Positions 7,401 through 15,159 of a stretch of 35,293 bases of DNA are shown one piece after another (the stretch's first letter is position 1; every line of letters begins with the position of its first letter). The DNA lies in the NCBI RefSeq assembly GCF_000170895.1, contig NZ_ABCS01000099.1, positions 1 to 35,293 on the forward strand, in the 5' to 3' direction. Under the pieces are notes generated by a model. The model had not been told where the DNA came from. It saw only the letters and a program-made list of their open reading frames with translations, and did not search any database. Source of the DNA: Plesiocystis pacifica SIR-1. Its GTDB lineage: Bacteria > Myxococcota_A > Polyangia > Nannocystales > Nannocystaceae. Position numbers and translations under genes: made by a program.

Positions 7401-7878
7401 CGCCAGCCCGACACGCGGCGTTGAACTTGGGCACGCCGAGGGCCTCGATCTCCGCGCGGCCGTGGACCCCGAGCTCGTTCTCGACGAGGCTCTCGATGGG
7501 CAGGCCGTGGCAGTCCCAGCCAAAGCGCCGCTCGACCCGGTAGCCGTTCATGGCCCAGTAGCGCGGGATGACGTCCTTGATGGTGCCGGCGAGGAGGTGG
7601 CCGTAGTGGGGCAAACCCGTGGCAAAAGGCGGCCCGTCGTAAAACACGAATTCCGGCGCCGGTTCGCCCGTGGCCCCAGGACTGGCGGGCGCGTCTTCAC
7701 CCGGTCGGTGTCCGTGTAAGCTCCGGTACTCGACCTCGTTGGCGCGCCAGCCCTCAATCACGTCGCGCTCGATGGCCGGAAGGTCAAATTTTGCTGGGGG
7801 CGCCCCAAAGCCTGCCGAAGACCCTGCCGAAGACCCCCCCGAAGAACCCGGGGCTCCCTGATCGCGTGCGTCGCTCAT
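4498..7878 (-). CDS. ileS: Isoleucyl-tRNA synthetase, eukaryote-like type 2
   Basis: Charges tRNA-Ile with isoleucine in the cytoplasm and edits valine. The class I motifs are present: PPFATGLPHYGH (HIGH box), GWDCHGLPIE, the editing domain with TTTPWTLPSN and DSGTGIVHQAPAFGEDD, GLDQTRGWFYTL, and KKMSKRLKNYPDP (KMSKS box, here KMSKR). The C-terminal half has the anticodon-binding helices (WILSRTQ, NNWYIRRGRRRYWKG) and the long tail of type 2 enzymes, without the zinc finger of the E. coli type. Length is about 1126 residues from ATG 7878, which has a GGGGA element upstream. Two oddities are a Ser/Gly/Pro-rich N-terminal extension and a Gly/Ala/Pro-rich insertion before the FYDGPPFATG strand. 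Type 2 enzymes are known to be comparatively insensitive to mupirocin. It is divergent from the following lipoprotein gene. Confidence 0.97.
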   Translation of the reverse strand: MSDARDQGAPGSSGGSSAGSSAGFGAPPAKFDLPAIERDVIEGWRANEVEYRSLHGHRPGEDAPASPGATGEPAPEFVFYDGPPFATGLPHYGHLLAGTIKDVIPRYWAMNGYRVERRFGWDCHGLPIESLVENELGVHGRAEIEALGVPKFNAACRAGVLRFTSEWRAVVERMGRWVDFDNDYKTMDATFMESVWWVFAELWKQGRIYEGHRVQPVSPLLGTPLSNFEVAQGPQETNPKTGKDGHKLRQDPSLTVRFAVEGEDNTYLWAWTTTPWTLPSNLALAVHPEVEYALIEVVETGEKAYVEPGRLEDYQARKRVGETRELRRMKGAELVGIAYAPLLPYFADERLNEDGSRRAFKVVSADYVTTDSGTGIVHQAPAFGEDDFLVGKREGLPLIRPMDLNGYFDERVPDFQGLRAKDADKGIMAKLKEQGSIVDRDTYVHPYPHCYRTDEPLLYMAISTWFMKVEELREQLAANNEKIRWVPAHVGDKRFGNWLGGARDWNLSRNRYWGTPLPIWRCDEDPSDMVCVGSIAELEQLAGLEPGSVTDLHRESIDDITFPSARTEGGTMRRVSEVFDCWFESGSMPYAQNHYPFDPAKKDYVESNLPANFIAEGLDQTRGWFYTLHVLSTALFGRPAFENVIVNGLILAADGKKMSKRLKNYPDPMGVVERFGADALRAYLISGPVVRAEPMRFGRDKNDTEGLCVREMVKAAILPLHNAYNFLVTYARVDGWTPTAAVWDHEPAADLDRWILSRTQSFVAGMRREFEAYSLDNLVPAWLEMCDELNNWYIRRGRRRYWKGGDEAGADKQDAYATLYRVLVTIAKCMAPVLPFYCEHLYQRLVVDLGLATGADADSVHLQRFPSVDEGRIDAALERQVALARKVVGLALALREGERIGVRRPLPKLTVASRDPEVRGAMARFSEDIQTELNVKAVEIAEDDSALVSLSAKANFKVLGRKLGKRMKVVAAAIQTLEAEALRAVLEGGTVEVEGETLGADDLILRREPLPGRVAESEGTITVVLDTNISAELEQEGLARELINRIQNRRKSSGLEVSDRIALTVVCLDGGKLSGALEREELRALVEGETLTAALSVEQTAGSDAQDGREEIDGEQLWLRLARHEG

Positions 7879-8060
7879 GGTGTCCCCGAAAGCTAGCGCC
7901 TGGGGCTCATGGGGTCCACGGGACACGCAAACAGCCTCGCCCTTCGCCGTGATTCAAGACACGACCACCGGCCCCCTGGAGCGCGCGAACACCCCGACCC
8001 TCCCCTATGGCATCCGCGCCCGCGGACCGCTATCCTGAACCGCCTCCCCCGGAGTCTCCG

Positions 8061-9179
8061 ATGATCAAGCGCCTGCTTTCGCCCACCCTGCTCACGATCG
8101 CCGCCCTCAGCCTGACCGCGTGCCCCGGCAACACCGACGACATCGGTTCGGGGAACCGGCCCTACGTCGATGACTGGGAAGAGATCGCCGCAGGCCCGGC
8201 GAGCGCCGTCGGCTTCCTGAGCATCGGCACGGCGCTGACCTCCGACAACTTCGCCAGCCGCGGCGACGTCGACATCGAGTACGTCGAGGGCACGGACCAG
8301 ATCACCATCGAGATGCAGCGCTTCGGCGTGTTCAAGTCCCAAGACCAGGCCGACGAGGGCTTCGAGAAGATGTGGGCGTGGGCCTACGACCAGAGCAGCC
8401 CCTCGGTCCCCACCGCCGACATGGACGAGGTCCTGTGCTGGATGCCGGAGACCAGCGCCTGCTACGCGACCATCTACTACGACGGGCAGATTCAGCCGAG
8501 CCGCGTCGGCGCCAACTTCCGCGTGCGCATCCCGGTGGGCTGGGACGGCGACATCCAGGTCGAGACCGAGGACAACCTCGCCGACGGCCCCGACACCTAC
8601 CCGGACCGCAGCGACGTGCGCATCATCGGCGCCAACGGCAACGTCGAGGTCCTGCTCGACTCGGGCAACGTCGACATCAAGCTCGACCCCAACCTCCCCC
8701 ACTACGCCGGGTGCACCAACTCGCAGGCCTGCGAGGACAACTTCGGGGTCGAGCCTGATCCCGAGGATCCCTTCGAGTGCAGCTGCGACACGCCGACGAA
8801 CATCACCGTCGAGAACCGCACCGGCCAGTCCTCGAACATCACCATCGACGTGAGCGACGCGGCCAGCTGGTACACCGCGCAGCTCGAGAACCGCGGCGAC
8901 TTCTCGGCCTCGGATGACTTCGTGTGCAACGCGGCCATCGACTGCGCCTCGTTCGCGGACTGCGGCATCGACCCCGACTACGCCGACATCCCCAACGAGG
9001 AGCGCGCGGAGATCAACTTCCCCGGCGTGAACACCATCGAGGGCACCGGCATCCGCCTGGTCGCCACCAGCGAGCAGTGCAGCGTGGTCCCCTACGTCGA
9101 CGGGCCCGACGACTTCGGCGCGGACACCATGCCGGAGGAGAAGCGCGGCGAGCTCAACGTCTGCGTTGGCTGCCTCTGA
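8061..9179 (+). CDS. Putative lipoprotein of unknown function
   Basis: A 372-residue protein beginning MIKRLLSPTLLTIAALSLTAC, a textbook lipoprotein signal with the acylated cysteine at 21. The start is fixed by GGAG at 8051-8054, six bases before the ATG. The mature part is acidic and beta-rich: an alpha/beta start (DDWEEIAAGPASAVGF), several Gly/Asp-rich strand repeats (GDIQVETEDN, RSDVRIIGANGNVEVLLD, SGNVDIKLDP, NITVENRTG, SNITIDVSDA) that resemble a small beta-helix or DUF4097-like stack, and about twelve cysteines that could form disulfides in the periplasm or on the surface. It is a single-gene unit, divergent from ileS, followed by a strong intrinsic terminator. No known enzyme motif was seen. 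Confidence 0.85.
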   Translation: MIKRLLSPTLLTIAALSLTACPGNTDDIGSGNRPYVDDWEEIAAGPASAVGFLSIGTALTSDNFASRGDVDIEYVEGTDQITIEMQRFGVFKSQDQADEGFEKMWAWAYDQSSPSVPTADMDEVLCWMPETSACYATIYYDGQIQPSRVGANFRVRIPVGWDGDIQVETEDNLADGPDTYPDRSDVRIIGANGNVEVLLDSGNVDIKLDPNLPHYAGCTNSQACEDNFGVEPDPEDPFECSCDTPTNITVENRTGQSSNITIDVSDAASWYTAQLENRGDFSASDDFVCNAAIDCASFADCGIDPDYADIPNEERAEINFPGVNTIEGTGIRLVATSEQCSVVPYVDGPDDFGADTMPEEKRGELNVCVGCL

Positions 9180-9204
9180 GCTTCGCCTCGACGGCTTCGA
9201 ACAG

Positions 9205-9227
9205 GGCTCCCCTCGGGGAGCCTTTTT
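9205..9227 (+). terminator. Intrinsic terminator after the lipoprotein gene
   Basis: GGCTCCCC and GGGGAGCC form a GC-rich stem with a very tight turn (probably seven pairs and a four-base loop), followed directly by five T. It lies 25 bp after the stop codon and in the 67-bp gap between convergent genes. Confidence 0.9.
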
Positions 9228-9246
9228 CAATTGGCGCGATATCCGA

Positions 9247-10362
9247 TCACGGCCTGGGCTCGGGCAACCCCGGGGGCAAGCGCTCGACCAAGAGCGCGCC
9301 GTGGACCTGGCTCTCGTCGATCGACAGCTGCGCCCCGCGGACCTTGCCGCCAAAGCGCACCCGGCCGTGACCGGGGGGCGCGAGGGCGTCGAGCAGGCCC
9401 TCGGCGCGGGCCTGGGCCCCCTCGCCCACGACCGGGATGAGCACGACCATGGGGCCGTGCATCTCGGGCAGCTCGGCCAGGGAAGCCGCGGACGCCTCGG
9501 CCTCGGCGCAGGCCTCGAGGGCGAACAGCGCGGGCGCGAGGTAGACCCCCGGATCCGGCCGCAGCAAGCGGGCCCCCGGACAGACCGTGCGCACCCCCGG
9601 GTGGGCCCGCCAGCGCGCCTCGGCGTCGAGGTAGGCCGCGGCCCGGCGCTCGTCGACGGGCCCCGCGAAGGCCTGCTCGTCGTCCACTCCGCCCATCTTG
9701 ACGCCGACCCACAACCTCCGGAGGTTGCGCTCGAGGGCCCCGGCTGGACCCACCGTCAACACGCGGTGGATGACCCGCGGGTCGAAGCCCGTCCGGCGCA
9801 GGCAGGCGCGGGCGAGCAGGTAGGCCGCGAGCTCGAGGTCCGCGTCGGCCTGCACGAGGGCGACCCGCTCGAGGCCCGGCCACGGGCCCGCGCGCAGCCA
9901 GTCGCTGCGCGGATGATCGAACACGCCGGGCTCGGACAGGTGCAGCACGGCCTCCCCGAGCTTGGACTCGAAGCGGTCTTGCATGCCCTCGAACAGGCGC
10001 AGCACCGCCGGGCAGGCTTCGGCCTCGGTCTCGACGTGGACCTGGCGACCGCGCCGGAGCGCCCGCCAGGCCAGCTCGAGGGCGGCGAGGGGCTGGGCGC
10101 GGAGCTCCCGGACGCGCACGGGCTGGCCTGGGCGGCGGCGCGAACGGGGGAAGCGGTGGGCGTCGAGGGCCAGCAGCCCGCGCTGGGCCAGGCCGATCTG
10201 CTCCTCCCGCTCCCAGGCCACCATGCCCAGGCGCGCGGCCAGGTCGTCGGCGATCCAGTCGCTGGCCCGGGCGAGCTCTTCGAACAGGGCCGGGCCCAGG
10301 CCGCGCGCCAGGGCGCCGACGCGTGCCGACAACTCGGGGCTGAGCTGACCCGACGCGCCCAC
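9247..10362 (-). CDS. Aldehyde-dehydrogenase-like protein lacking the catalytic cysteine
   Basis: A 371-residue protein related to aldehyde/acyl-CoA dehydrogenases. QPLAALELAWRALRRGRQVHVETEAEACP fits the nucleotide-binding strand-helix that normally reads P-A-L-A-A-G-N-x-V-x-K-P-S, and VALVQADADLELAAYLL fits the conserved V-x-D-D-A-D-L-x-x-A-A region. The next conserved box normally reads G-Q-x-C; here it reads RTGFDPRVIHRVL, so proline stands where the catalytic Cys is expected. GVDDEQAFAGPVDERR matches the later G-P-x-I/V box. It is also shorter than the usual 450-500 residues, mostly at the N-terminus. The start is taken as GTG 10362, just after the upstream stop, with GGGA seven bases before it. 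It ends a kinase-PNP-ALDH run that is probably one operon. It may be a structural or regulatory pseudoenzyme. Confidence 0.65.
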   Translation of the reverse strand: MGASGQLSPELSARVGALARGLGPALFEELARASDWIADDLAARLGMVAWEREEQIGLAQRGLLALDAHRFPRSRRRPGQPVRVRELRAQPLAALELAWRALRRGRQVHVETEAEACPAVLRLFEGMQDRFESKLGEAVLHLSEPGVFDHPRSDWLRAGPWPGLERVALVQADADLELAAYLLARACLRRTGFDPRVIHRVLTVGPAGALERNLRRLWVGVKMGGVDDEQAFAGPVDERRAAAYLDAEARWRAHPGVRTVCPGARLLRPDPGVYLAPALFALEACAEAEASAASLAELPEMHGPMVVLIPVVGEGAQARAEGLLDALAPPGHGRVRFGGKVRGAQLSIDESQVHGALLVERLPPGLPEPRP

Positions 10363-10388
10363 CCTCTGGTCCCGCCCGGTTCCGGTGC

Positions 10389-11225
10389 CTAGGCCGGCCG
10401 GGCCGCCCCGAGCAGGCCGCGGACCAGGTTGGCCAGGCGCGTCCGCGCCTTGCCCGACTCTTCCTGGACCTCGACGTGGGACAGGGCCTCGGCGCCCGCG
10501 GCGTTGGTGACCACGCCCAGGCCGCACGTCGGCACGCCGTGGGCCGCGGCCAGGATGGCCTCGTAGGTCGTCGACATGCCCACGACGTCGCAGCCCAGGG
10601 TGCGCAGGGCCGCGACCTCGGCCGGCGACTCGTACTGCGGGCCGCGGGCGTGGCCGTAGACGACCTCGCGCAGGCTGCCGTCGAGCTGCTGCAGGCGCGC
10701 GCGCAGCTCGGGGTCGTAGAGCCGCGAGCAATCGATGAACGCCGCTCCGCGCAGGGAGGTGGGCCCGAACAGGTTGAACTGATCGCGGTAGCTGACGATC
10801 TCGCCGACGCGCAGCTGCGTATTGACGCCGCCGACGGCGGAGGTCAGCAGCACCTGGCGCGCGCCGATCGACAGCACCGCGCCCAGGGGCGCCGACGCGA
10901 GCGCGGCGCTGTGTCCCTCGTAGGGGTGGATGCGGCCGGTCTGGACGCAGACCTGCACCGGATCCGCGCCCTCGCGGGCCAGCTCGCCGAATACGAGCTC
11001 GCTGCCGTGGCCAGCCACGGAGGGCGCCGGCAGGCCGAGCTCGGCCAGGGGAATGCGCTCGCGGATGCTCAGACCGAGGGCGTGCTCGCCCTCCGCGACC
11101 AGGGGCTTACCGATGCCCGAGCCGCCGATGATCATCCAGTCTACGGGGCCCTGCTCGGGCAGCCGCTCACGCAGCGCCGCCTCGCAGGAGACCCCCTCGG
11201 GGTGCCAGTCGGGGTTGAATTTCAT
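10389..11225 (-). CDS. punA: Purine nucleoside phosphorylase, trimeric PNP/MTAP family
   Basis: Cleaves purine nucleosides with phosphate to a free base and ribose 1-phosphate (purine salvage, cytoplasm). A 278-residue protein with the family landmarks in order: WMIIGGSGIG (phosphate-binding loop), VAGHGSELVFG, QTGRIHPYEGH, LLTSAVGGVN, GPQYESPAEVAALRTLG (the glutamate that contacts the purine), VVGMSTTYEAILAA and VVTNAAGAEALSH. Asn in the TNAAG box is typical of enzymes for 6-oxopurine nucleosides (inosine, guanosine), whereas MTA phosphorylases have Asp here. The ATG is only six bases after the kinase stop and has no clear ribosome binding site, which suggests translational coupling. The symbol punA is used for this family in some genomes and is given with reserve. 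Confidence 0.9.
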   Translation of the reverse strand: MKFNPDWHPEGVSCEAALRERLPEQGPVDWMIIGGSGIGKPLVAEGEHALGLSIRERIPLAELGLPAPSVAGHGSELVFGELAREGADPVQVCVQTGRIHPYEGHSAALASAPLGAVLSIGARQVLLTSAVGGVNTQLRVGEIVSYRDQFNLFGPTSLRGAAFIDCSRLYDPELRARLQQLDGSLREVVYGHARGPQYESPAEVAALRTLGCDVVGMSTTYEAILAAAHGVPTCGLGVVTNAAGAEALSHVEVQEESGKARTRLANLVRGLLGAARPA

Positions 11226-11231
11226 GGGGGT

Positions 11232-12269
11232 TCAGTTGAGGACGAACATCACCACGAGGGAGCCAATCACACCGATGGCGACGCCCATGGCGATGGCGAT
11301 GATCAGGGTCTGCCGACCCATGCCCGTGTCGACGGCCTGCGTCGGCTCGGCGCGGCTCGGGCCCGCGTCCGCGCCCGTGGTCGGGGCCTCGATGGACAGC
11401 TCGACCTCTTGGTGACGCGGCGGGATGCGACCGCCGAGGCGATCGACCATGGGCGGGAGGCTCTGGATCAGCTCGTCGAGGGTCGGGCGGACGTCGGGCC
11501 GGCGGCTCATCATGCGCCGGCACAGGTCGCTGAGATCCTCGTCAAAGCCGGGGATCTGGTGCTTGAGCACCGGCCGCTCGGCCTTGAGGTGGCGGCGAAC
11601 CACCGCGGTGTAGTGGTCGTCGCTGCCGCCCTTGCGAAAGGGCGGGTTGCCCGTGCACATGTGGTAGAGCGAGCAGCCGAGGGCGTAGACGTCCGCGCTC
11701 GAGTCGACCTCCTCGCCCATGGCCTGCTCGGGCGCCAAATAGTCCGGGGTACCCACGAACACGCCCGTAGCGGTGATCGACAGGTCCTCCTGGAGGGCCT
11801 TGGCGAGGCCAAAGTCGGTGACCTTGACCTCTCCGGTGGAGGTCACGACGAGGTTCGAGGGCTTGACGTCGCGGTGCACGACGCCCGCGCGCTTGGCCTC
11901 GGACAGGCCGACGGCGGCCTGGCGCACGACCTCGGCCGCGTCACCCGGGTGCAGCGGGCCGTTCTTCTTGATCAGGCCCCCGATGTCGTTGCCATCGAGG
12001 AACTCCATGGCCAGGAAGGGCCGGCCATCAAACTCGCCAATGAAGTAAACCTGGACCACGTTGACGTGGTTCATCGACGCGAGCGAGCGGCCCTCACGCA
12101 GGAAGCGCTCCTTGAACTCCGTCGACTCCTGGTGCTTGCGACCCAGCACCTTCAGCGCGACGCGTCGGTTCAAGTTGGGATCGAGACCCTCGTAGACCTC
12201 GCCCATCGCGCCTTTCCCCAGGAGGCCCTGGATATCGTAATGACCGATCTTCTCGGGCAGTCGCGCCAT
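11232..12269 (-). CDS. Ser/Thr protein kinase (PknB-like) with a single C-terminal membrane anchor
   Basis: A 345-residue eukaryotic-type kinase. Gly-rich loop LLGKGAMGEVYEG, invariant lysine in VALKVL (K40), catalytic VHRDVKPSN (D134), metal-binding TDFGLA (D152), activation segment ending GTPDYLAPEQ, and ADVYALGCSLYHMCTGNPPF. After the kinase domain (to about 270) comes a short acidic and Pro/Thr-rich linker, then one hydrophobic helix, LIIAIAMGVAIGVIGSLVVM, ending at the C-terminus. It should therefore be held in the inner membrane by its tail with no sensor domain outside, which leaves partner proteins or dimerisation to switch it. ATG 12269 is chosen because the kinase domain begins 10 residues later. 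It is first in an operon with PNP and an ALDH-like protein and is divergent from dnaB. Confidence 0.93.
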   Translation of the reverse strand: MARLPEKIGHYDIQGLLGKGAMGEVYEGLDPNLNRRVALKVLGRKHQESTEFKERFLREGRSLASMNHVNVVQVYFIGEFDGRPFLAMEFLDGNDIGGLIKKNGPLHPGDAAEVVRQAAVGLSEAKRAGVVHRDVKPSNLVVTSTGEVKVTDFGLAKALQEDLSITATGVFVGTPDYLAPEQAMGEEVDSSADVYALGCSLYHMCTGNPPFRKGGSDDHYTAVVRRHLKAERPVLKHQIPGFDEDLSDLCRRMMSRRPDVRPTLDELIQSLPPMVDRLGGRIPPRHQEVELSIEAPTTGADAGPSRAEPTQAVDTGMGRQTLIIAIAMGVAIGVIGSLVVMFVLN

Positions 12270-12546
12270 GCGGCGTGAACCTAACACGGCAACGACGCCC
12301 CGCCCATCTCCAGCATGGGCCACCACTGGCGAGCTCGCCCGGCCTCGAGCCAGAGCGCATCACACGCATCTCGCGGCGAGCCCACGACCAGGTTGGTCCC
12401 AAATGGGGACAGCGTGAGCCCGCGCGCTTTCGCGCTGGGGCTGGGCTACAGTGTCGGGCCGCGTCGAGGACCCGAGCACCTCGACCCCGCGCCGCGCCCC
12501 CGAGAGGGCCGACCTCGCGACCGGCCTCCCGGCCCCGCCTCCCGCC

Positions 12547-13995
12547 ATGAACGCTCCCCGCACCCTCCCCCATCGACCCGAGGCCGAGAACGCAGTGATC
12601 GGCGGCATCCTCTTGCGCGGGCGCGATGCCCTCGGCGAGGTGCTCGAGCTGATCACCGAGGACGACTTCTACCAGCCCCGGACCCAGGCGGTGTTCCGGG
12701 CCATGCGGATCCTCGAAGAGCGCGGCGAGCCCATCGACGTCATCACCCTCGAGGCCCAGCTCGGGCGCACCGGCGAGCTCGAGCTGGTCGGGGGCATCGA
12801 GGGCCTGGCCCGCTTCGACCGCTACGCCACCGCCCACAACATCAAGGCCCACGCCGAGCTCGTCCGCGAGTCGGCGATGGTCCGCAACCTCGTCGTCGCC
12901 ACCCGGGAGATCGCCGAGGAGGGCATGGAGGAGCTCGAGGACGTCAAGGCCTACGTCGACACGGCCGAGCAGCGCATCCTCAAGGTCAACGAGCGCGGGC
13001 GCAAGAGCAGCTACCGCAGCTCCCGCGAGCTGATGCTCGAGGTGTTCCAGAACATCACCGAGCGCCAGCGCCAGACCGACCCGATCACCGGCGTGGCCAC
13101 GGGCTTCACCGTCCTCGACGACATGACCGCGGGGCTCCAACCCAGCGACCTGATCATCCTCGCCGCGCGCCCGTCCATGGGCAAGACCGCCTTCGCCCTC
13201 AACCTGGCCCAGGAGGCCTGCGTGATGCCGGCGAAGTACATGAACGCCCCGCCGGAGCAGCGACCGCCCCGCTACCCGGTGCTGTTCTTCTCCCTCGAGA
13301 TGGGCGCGACCCAGCTCATCGAGCGTATCTTGTGCGCCGAGGCCCGGGTCGACGCCCAGCGCCTGCGCCGAGGCGGCGGCGGGATGATGGAGCAGGACTT
13401 CCGCAGCCTGATCGCCGCGGCCGACCGCATCTCCAACGCCAAGCTCTACATCGACGACACCGCCTCGCCGAGCATCCTCGAGCTCCGCGCCCGGTCCCGG
13501 CGCTGGCGCGACGACAAGACCATCTTCCCCGACCCCGACCCCGACGATCCGAGCACCAACCCCAAGGGCCTGGGCATGGTCATGGTCGACTACCTGCAGC
13601 TCGCCAAGGGCGGCAAGGCCCGCTACGACTCCCGCGAGCAGGAGATCTCGGAGATTTCCCGGGGCCTCAAGGCCATGGCCAAGGAGCTCAAGGTCCCGGT
13701 CATCGCCCTGTCCCAGCTCAACCGCGCCGTCGACTCCCGCGCCGACCACCGGCCGCAGCTGTCCGACCTGCGCGAGTCTGGGGCCATCGAGCAGGACGCC
13801 GACGTCATCATGTTCATCTACCGCGAGGAGCGCTACTTGCCGGGCGACGCCCCCGAGGAGCGGCGCCGCGAGGTCGAGAACAAGGCCGAGATCATCATCG
13901 GCAAGCAGCGCAACGGGCCGATCGGCACGGTCCACCTGACCTTCATGAAGAAGCACACCCGCTTCGAGAACCCGGCCCCCGAATTCGAACAATAG
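12547..13995 (+). CDS. dnaB: Replicative DNA helicase DnaB
   Basis: The hexameric 5'-3' helicase of the replication fork, 482 residues. The N-terminal DnaB domain (PHRPEAENAVIGGILL to about residue 130) binds primase. The RecA-like C-terminal domain has Walker A ARPSMGKTAFALNLA (about 207-220), LFFSLEMGATQL, Walker B MVMVDYLQL, PVIALSQLNRAVDSR, the DLRESGAIEQDADVI arginine/sensor region and IIIGKQRNGP. Compared with E. coli it has two extra loops: about 15 residues between Walker A helix and LFFSLEM (YMNAPPEQRPPRYP), and about 15-17 residues before Walker B (DPDPDDPSTNPKGLG). The start ATG 12547 is preferred because homologs begin about here; a GTG at 12451 would add a Pro/Arg-rich 32-residue extension. 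No intein was seen. Confidence 0.97.
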   Translation: MNAPRTLPHRPEAENAVIGGILLRGRDALGEVLELITEDDFYQPRTQAVFRAMRILEERGEPIDVITLEAQLGRTGELELVGGIEGLARFDRYATAHNIKAHAELVRESAMVRNLVVATREIAEEGMEELEDVKAYVDTAEQRILKVNERGRKSSYRSSRELMLEVFQNITERQRQTDPITGVATGFTVLDDMTAGLQPSDLIILAARPSMGKTAFALNLAQEACVMPAKYMNAPPEQRPPRYPVLFFSLEMGATQLIERILCAEARVDAQRLRRGGGGMMEQDFRSLIAAADRISNAKLYIDDTASPSILELRARSRRWRDDKTIFPDPDPDDPSTNPKGLGMVMVDYLQLAKGGKARYDSREQEISEISRGLKAMAKELKVPVIALSQLNRAVDSRADHRPQLSDLRESGAIEQDADVIMFIYREERYLPGDAPEERRREVENKAEIIIGKQRNGPIGTVHLTFMKKHTRFENPAPEFEQ

Positions 13996-14022
13996 TTCGA
14001 GCAGCAGGGACCGCCGCGGGCC

Positions 14023-15159
14023 TCACTCGAGCGCCGCCTCGAGGCGCGCCCGCCAGGCCGACAGCGCGTCCTCGAAGCGAGCGAAGCGAAAGTGGGTGTT
14101 GGCCGGCGTCGCCAGGCCGCGCTGGATCTGCTCGCCGATCTCGAAGTCCTCGTCGAGGGTGAGGAGCGAAAAGCCGTGGTTTTGCTGAAGGAAGGCCCGG
14201 GCCCGCTCGGACACCTCCCCCGACTCCGGGGCGTTGCCCACGGTCAGGACCTCGATGCGCGTGCGGTCCACGGCCACCGGCGTCATGAGGATCAGGTCGA
14301 AGTGGGTCTTTTGCGTCAAGATCAGCGCGTTGGGGTGGATGGTGTAGACGACGTGGGTGTGCTCGCGGATGCGCCACTCGTCCTTGGGGCGCTCGGCCAA
14401 GCTCGCGATCGAGCGCTTGGGCAGCACCGTGCGCGTGTGCGAGCCGATGGCCTCCCAGGTCGACAGCGTGTCGGTGAAAAAGGGCGCGATGGTCTGCTCG
14501 TGGGCGACGCTGAAGTGGTAGGACTCGATGCCCCCCTCGACGATGATCTTCCAGTTGGCCGCCCAGTCCCGGGCCGTGCGGGCGTAGGCCGTGGGCCGCG
14601 GCCCGAGCATCTGCTCGAGCTCGCCGACGAGGGCCGCCGGCAGGGGCTCGGGCTCGAGGCCGGGGGTCGGGCACACGAACACGAGCCCCGCCGCCTCGAC
14701 GCAGCGCAGCTCGACGAGGCCGTGGTCCTGGGGCTGCAGCGTCGGGAAGCCGTCCTTGTGGCGGACCTTGTGGAGGCTGCCGTCGTTGTTGTAGGTCCAC
14801 GCGTGGTAGGGGCACACGAAGCGCTTGCAGCGTCCGCTCGCCCGGGGCTCGACGGTGGCGCCCCGGTGGCGGCACACGTTGAGGAAGGCGCGCAGCTGGC
14901 CGTCGTCTCCGCGGGACACGAGCACCGGCGCGCCCACGACCTCGGCCGTGATGAAGTCCCCGGGCTCCGCGAGCGCCGAGGACAGGGTGACCACGTTGAG
15001 CTCGCGCCGAAACACCCGCTCGCGCTCTCGCTCGAAGCGCGCCGCGTCGGTGTAGTCGGTCGTCGGCACGAGGGTCTCCTCGCCGTCGAGCGGCCGCTCC
15101 TTGTCCAGGGTCCGCTTCAGCGAGGCCGCCAGCAGGTCCAGCTCCTTGTCTCGGTTCAT
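14023..15159 (-). CDS. Rieske non-heme iron oxygenase, large subunit
   Basis: A 378-residue terminal oxygenase of the aromatic-ring-hydroxylating type. The Rieske [2Fe-2S] domain is CRHRGATVEP to RFVCPYHAWTY (C-x-H, then C-x2-H, about residues 96-119). The catalytic mononuclear iron site is in NWKIIVEGGIESYHFSVAH (two His), within an SRPBCC/RHO alpha domain that runs to the end. Such enzymes need electrons from a ferredoxin and reductase; none is encoded nearby, so they must come from elsewhere. The substrate cannot be predicted: relatives act on aromatic acids, choline/betaine-type amines or sterols. The start ATG overlaps the TetR stop codon (ATGA), so the two are translationally coupled and the oxygenase is very probably the regulator's main target. 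Confidence 0.9.
   Translation of the reverse strand: MNRDKELDLLAASLKRTLDKERPLDGEETLVPTTDYTDAARFERERERVFRRELNVVTLSSALAEPGDFITAEVVGAPVLVSRGDDGQLRAFLNVCRHRGATVEPRASGRCKRFVCPYHAWTYNNDGSLHKVRHKDGFPTLQPQDHGLVELRCVEAAGLVFVCPTPGLEPEPLPAALVGELEQMLGPRPTAYARTARDWAANWKIIVEGGIESYHFSVAHEQTIAPFFTDTLSTWEAIGSHTRTVLPKRSIASLAERPKDEWRIREHTHVVYTIHPNALILTQKTHFDLILMTPVAVDRTRIEVLTVGNAPESGEVSERARAFLQQNHGFSLLTLDEDFEIGEQIQRGLATPANTHFRFARFEDALSAWRARLEAALE

Noticed and set aside
3775..7719. A 1314-codon open frame on the plus strand
   Set aside because: It is antisense to ileS. Long frames on the opposite strand arise from high GC at third codon positions, and its translation is low-complexity Leu/Val/Ala/Arg without any domain.
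12451..12546. A longer DnaB start at GTG 12451
   Set aside because: The added residues are Pro/Arg-rich and unlike DnaB N-termini; the ATG at 12547 agrees with the family.
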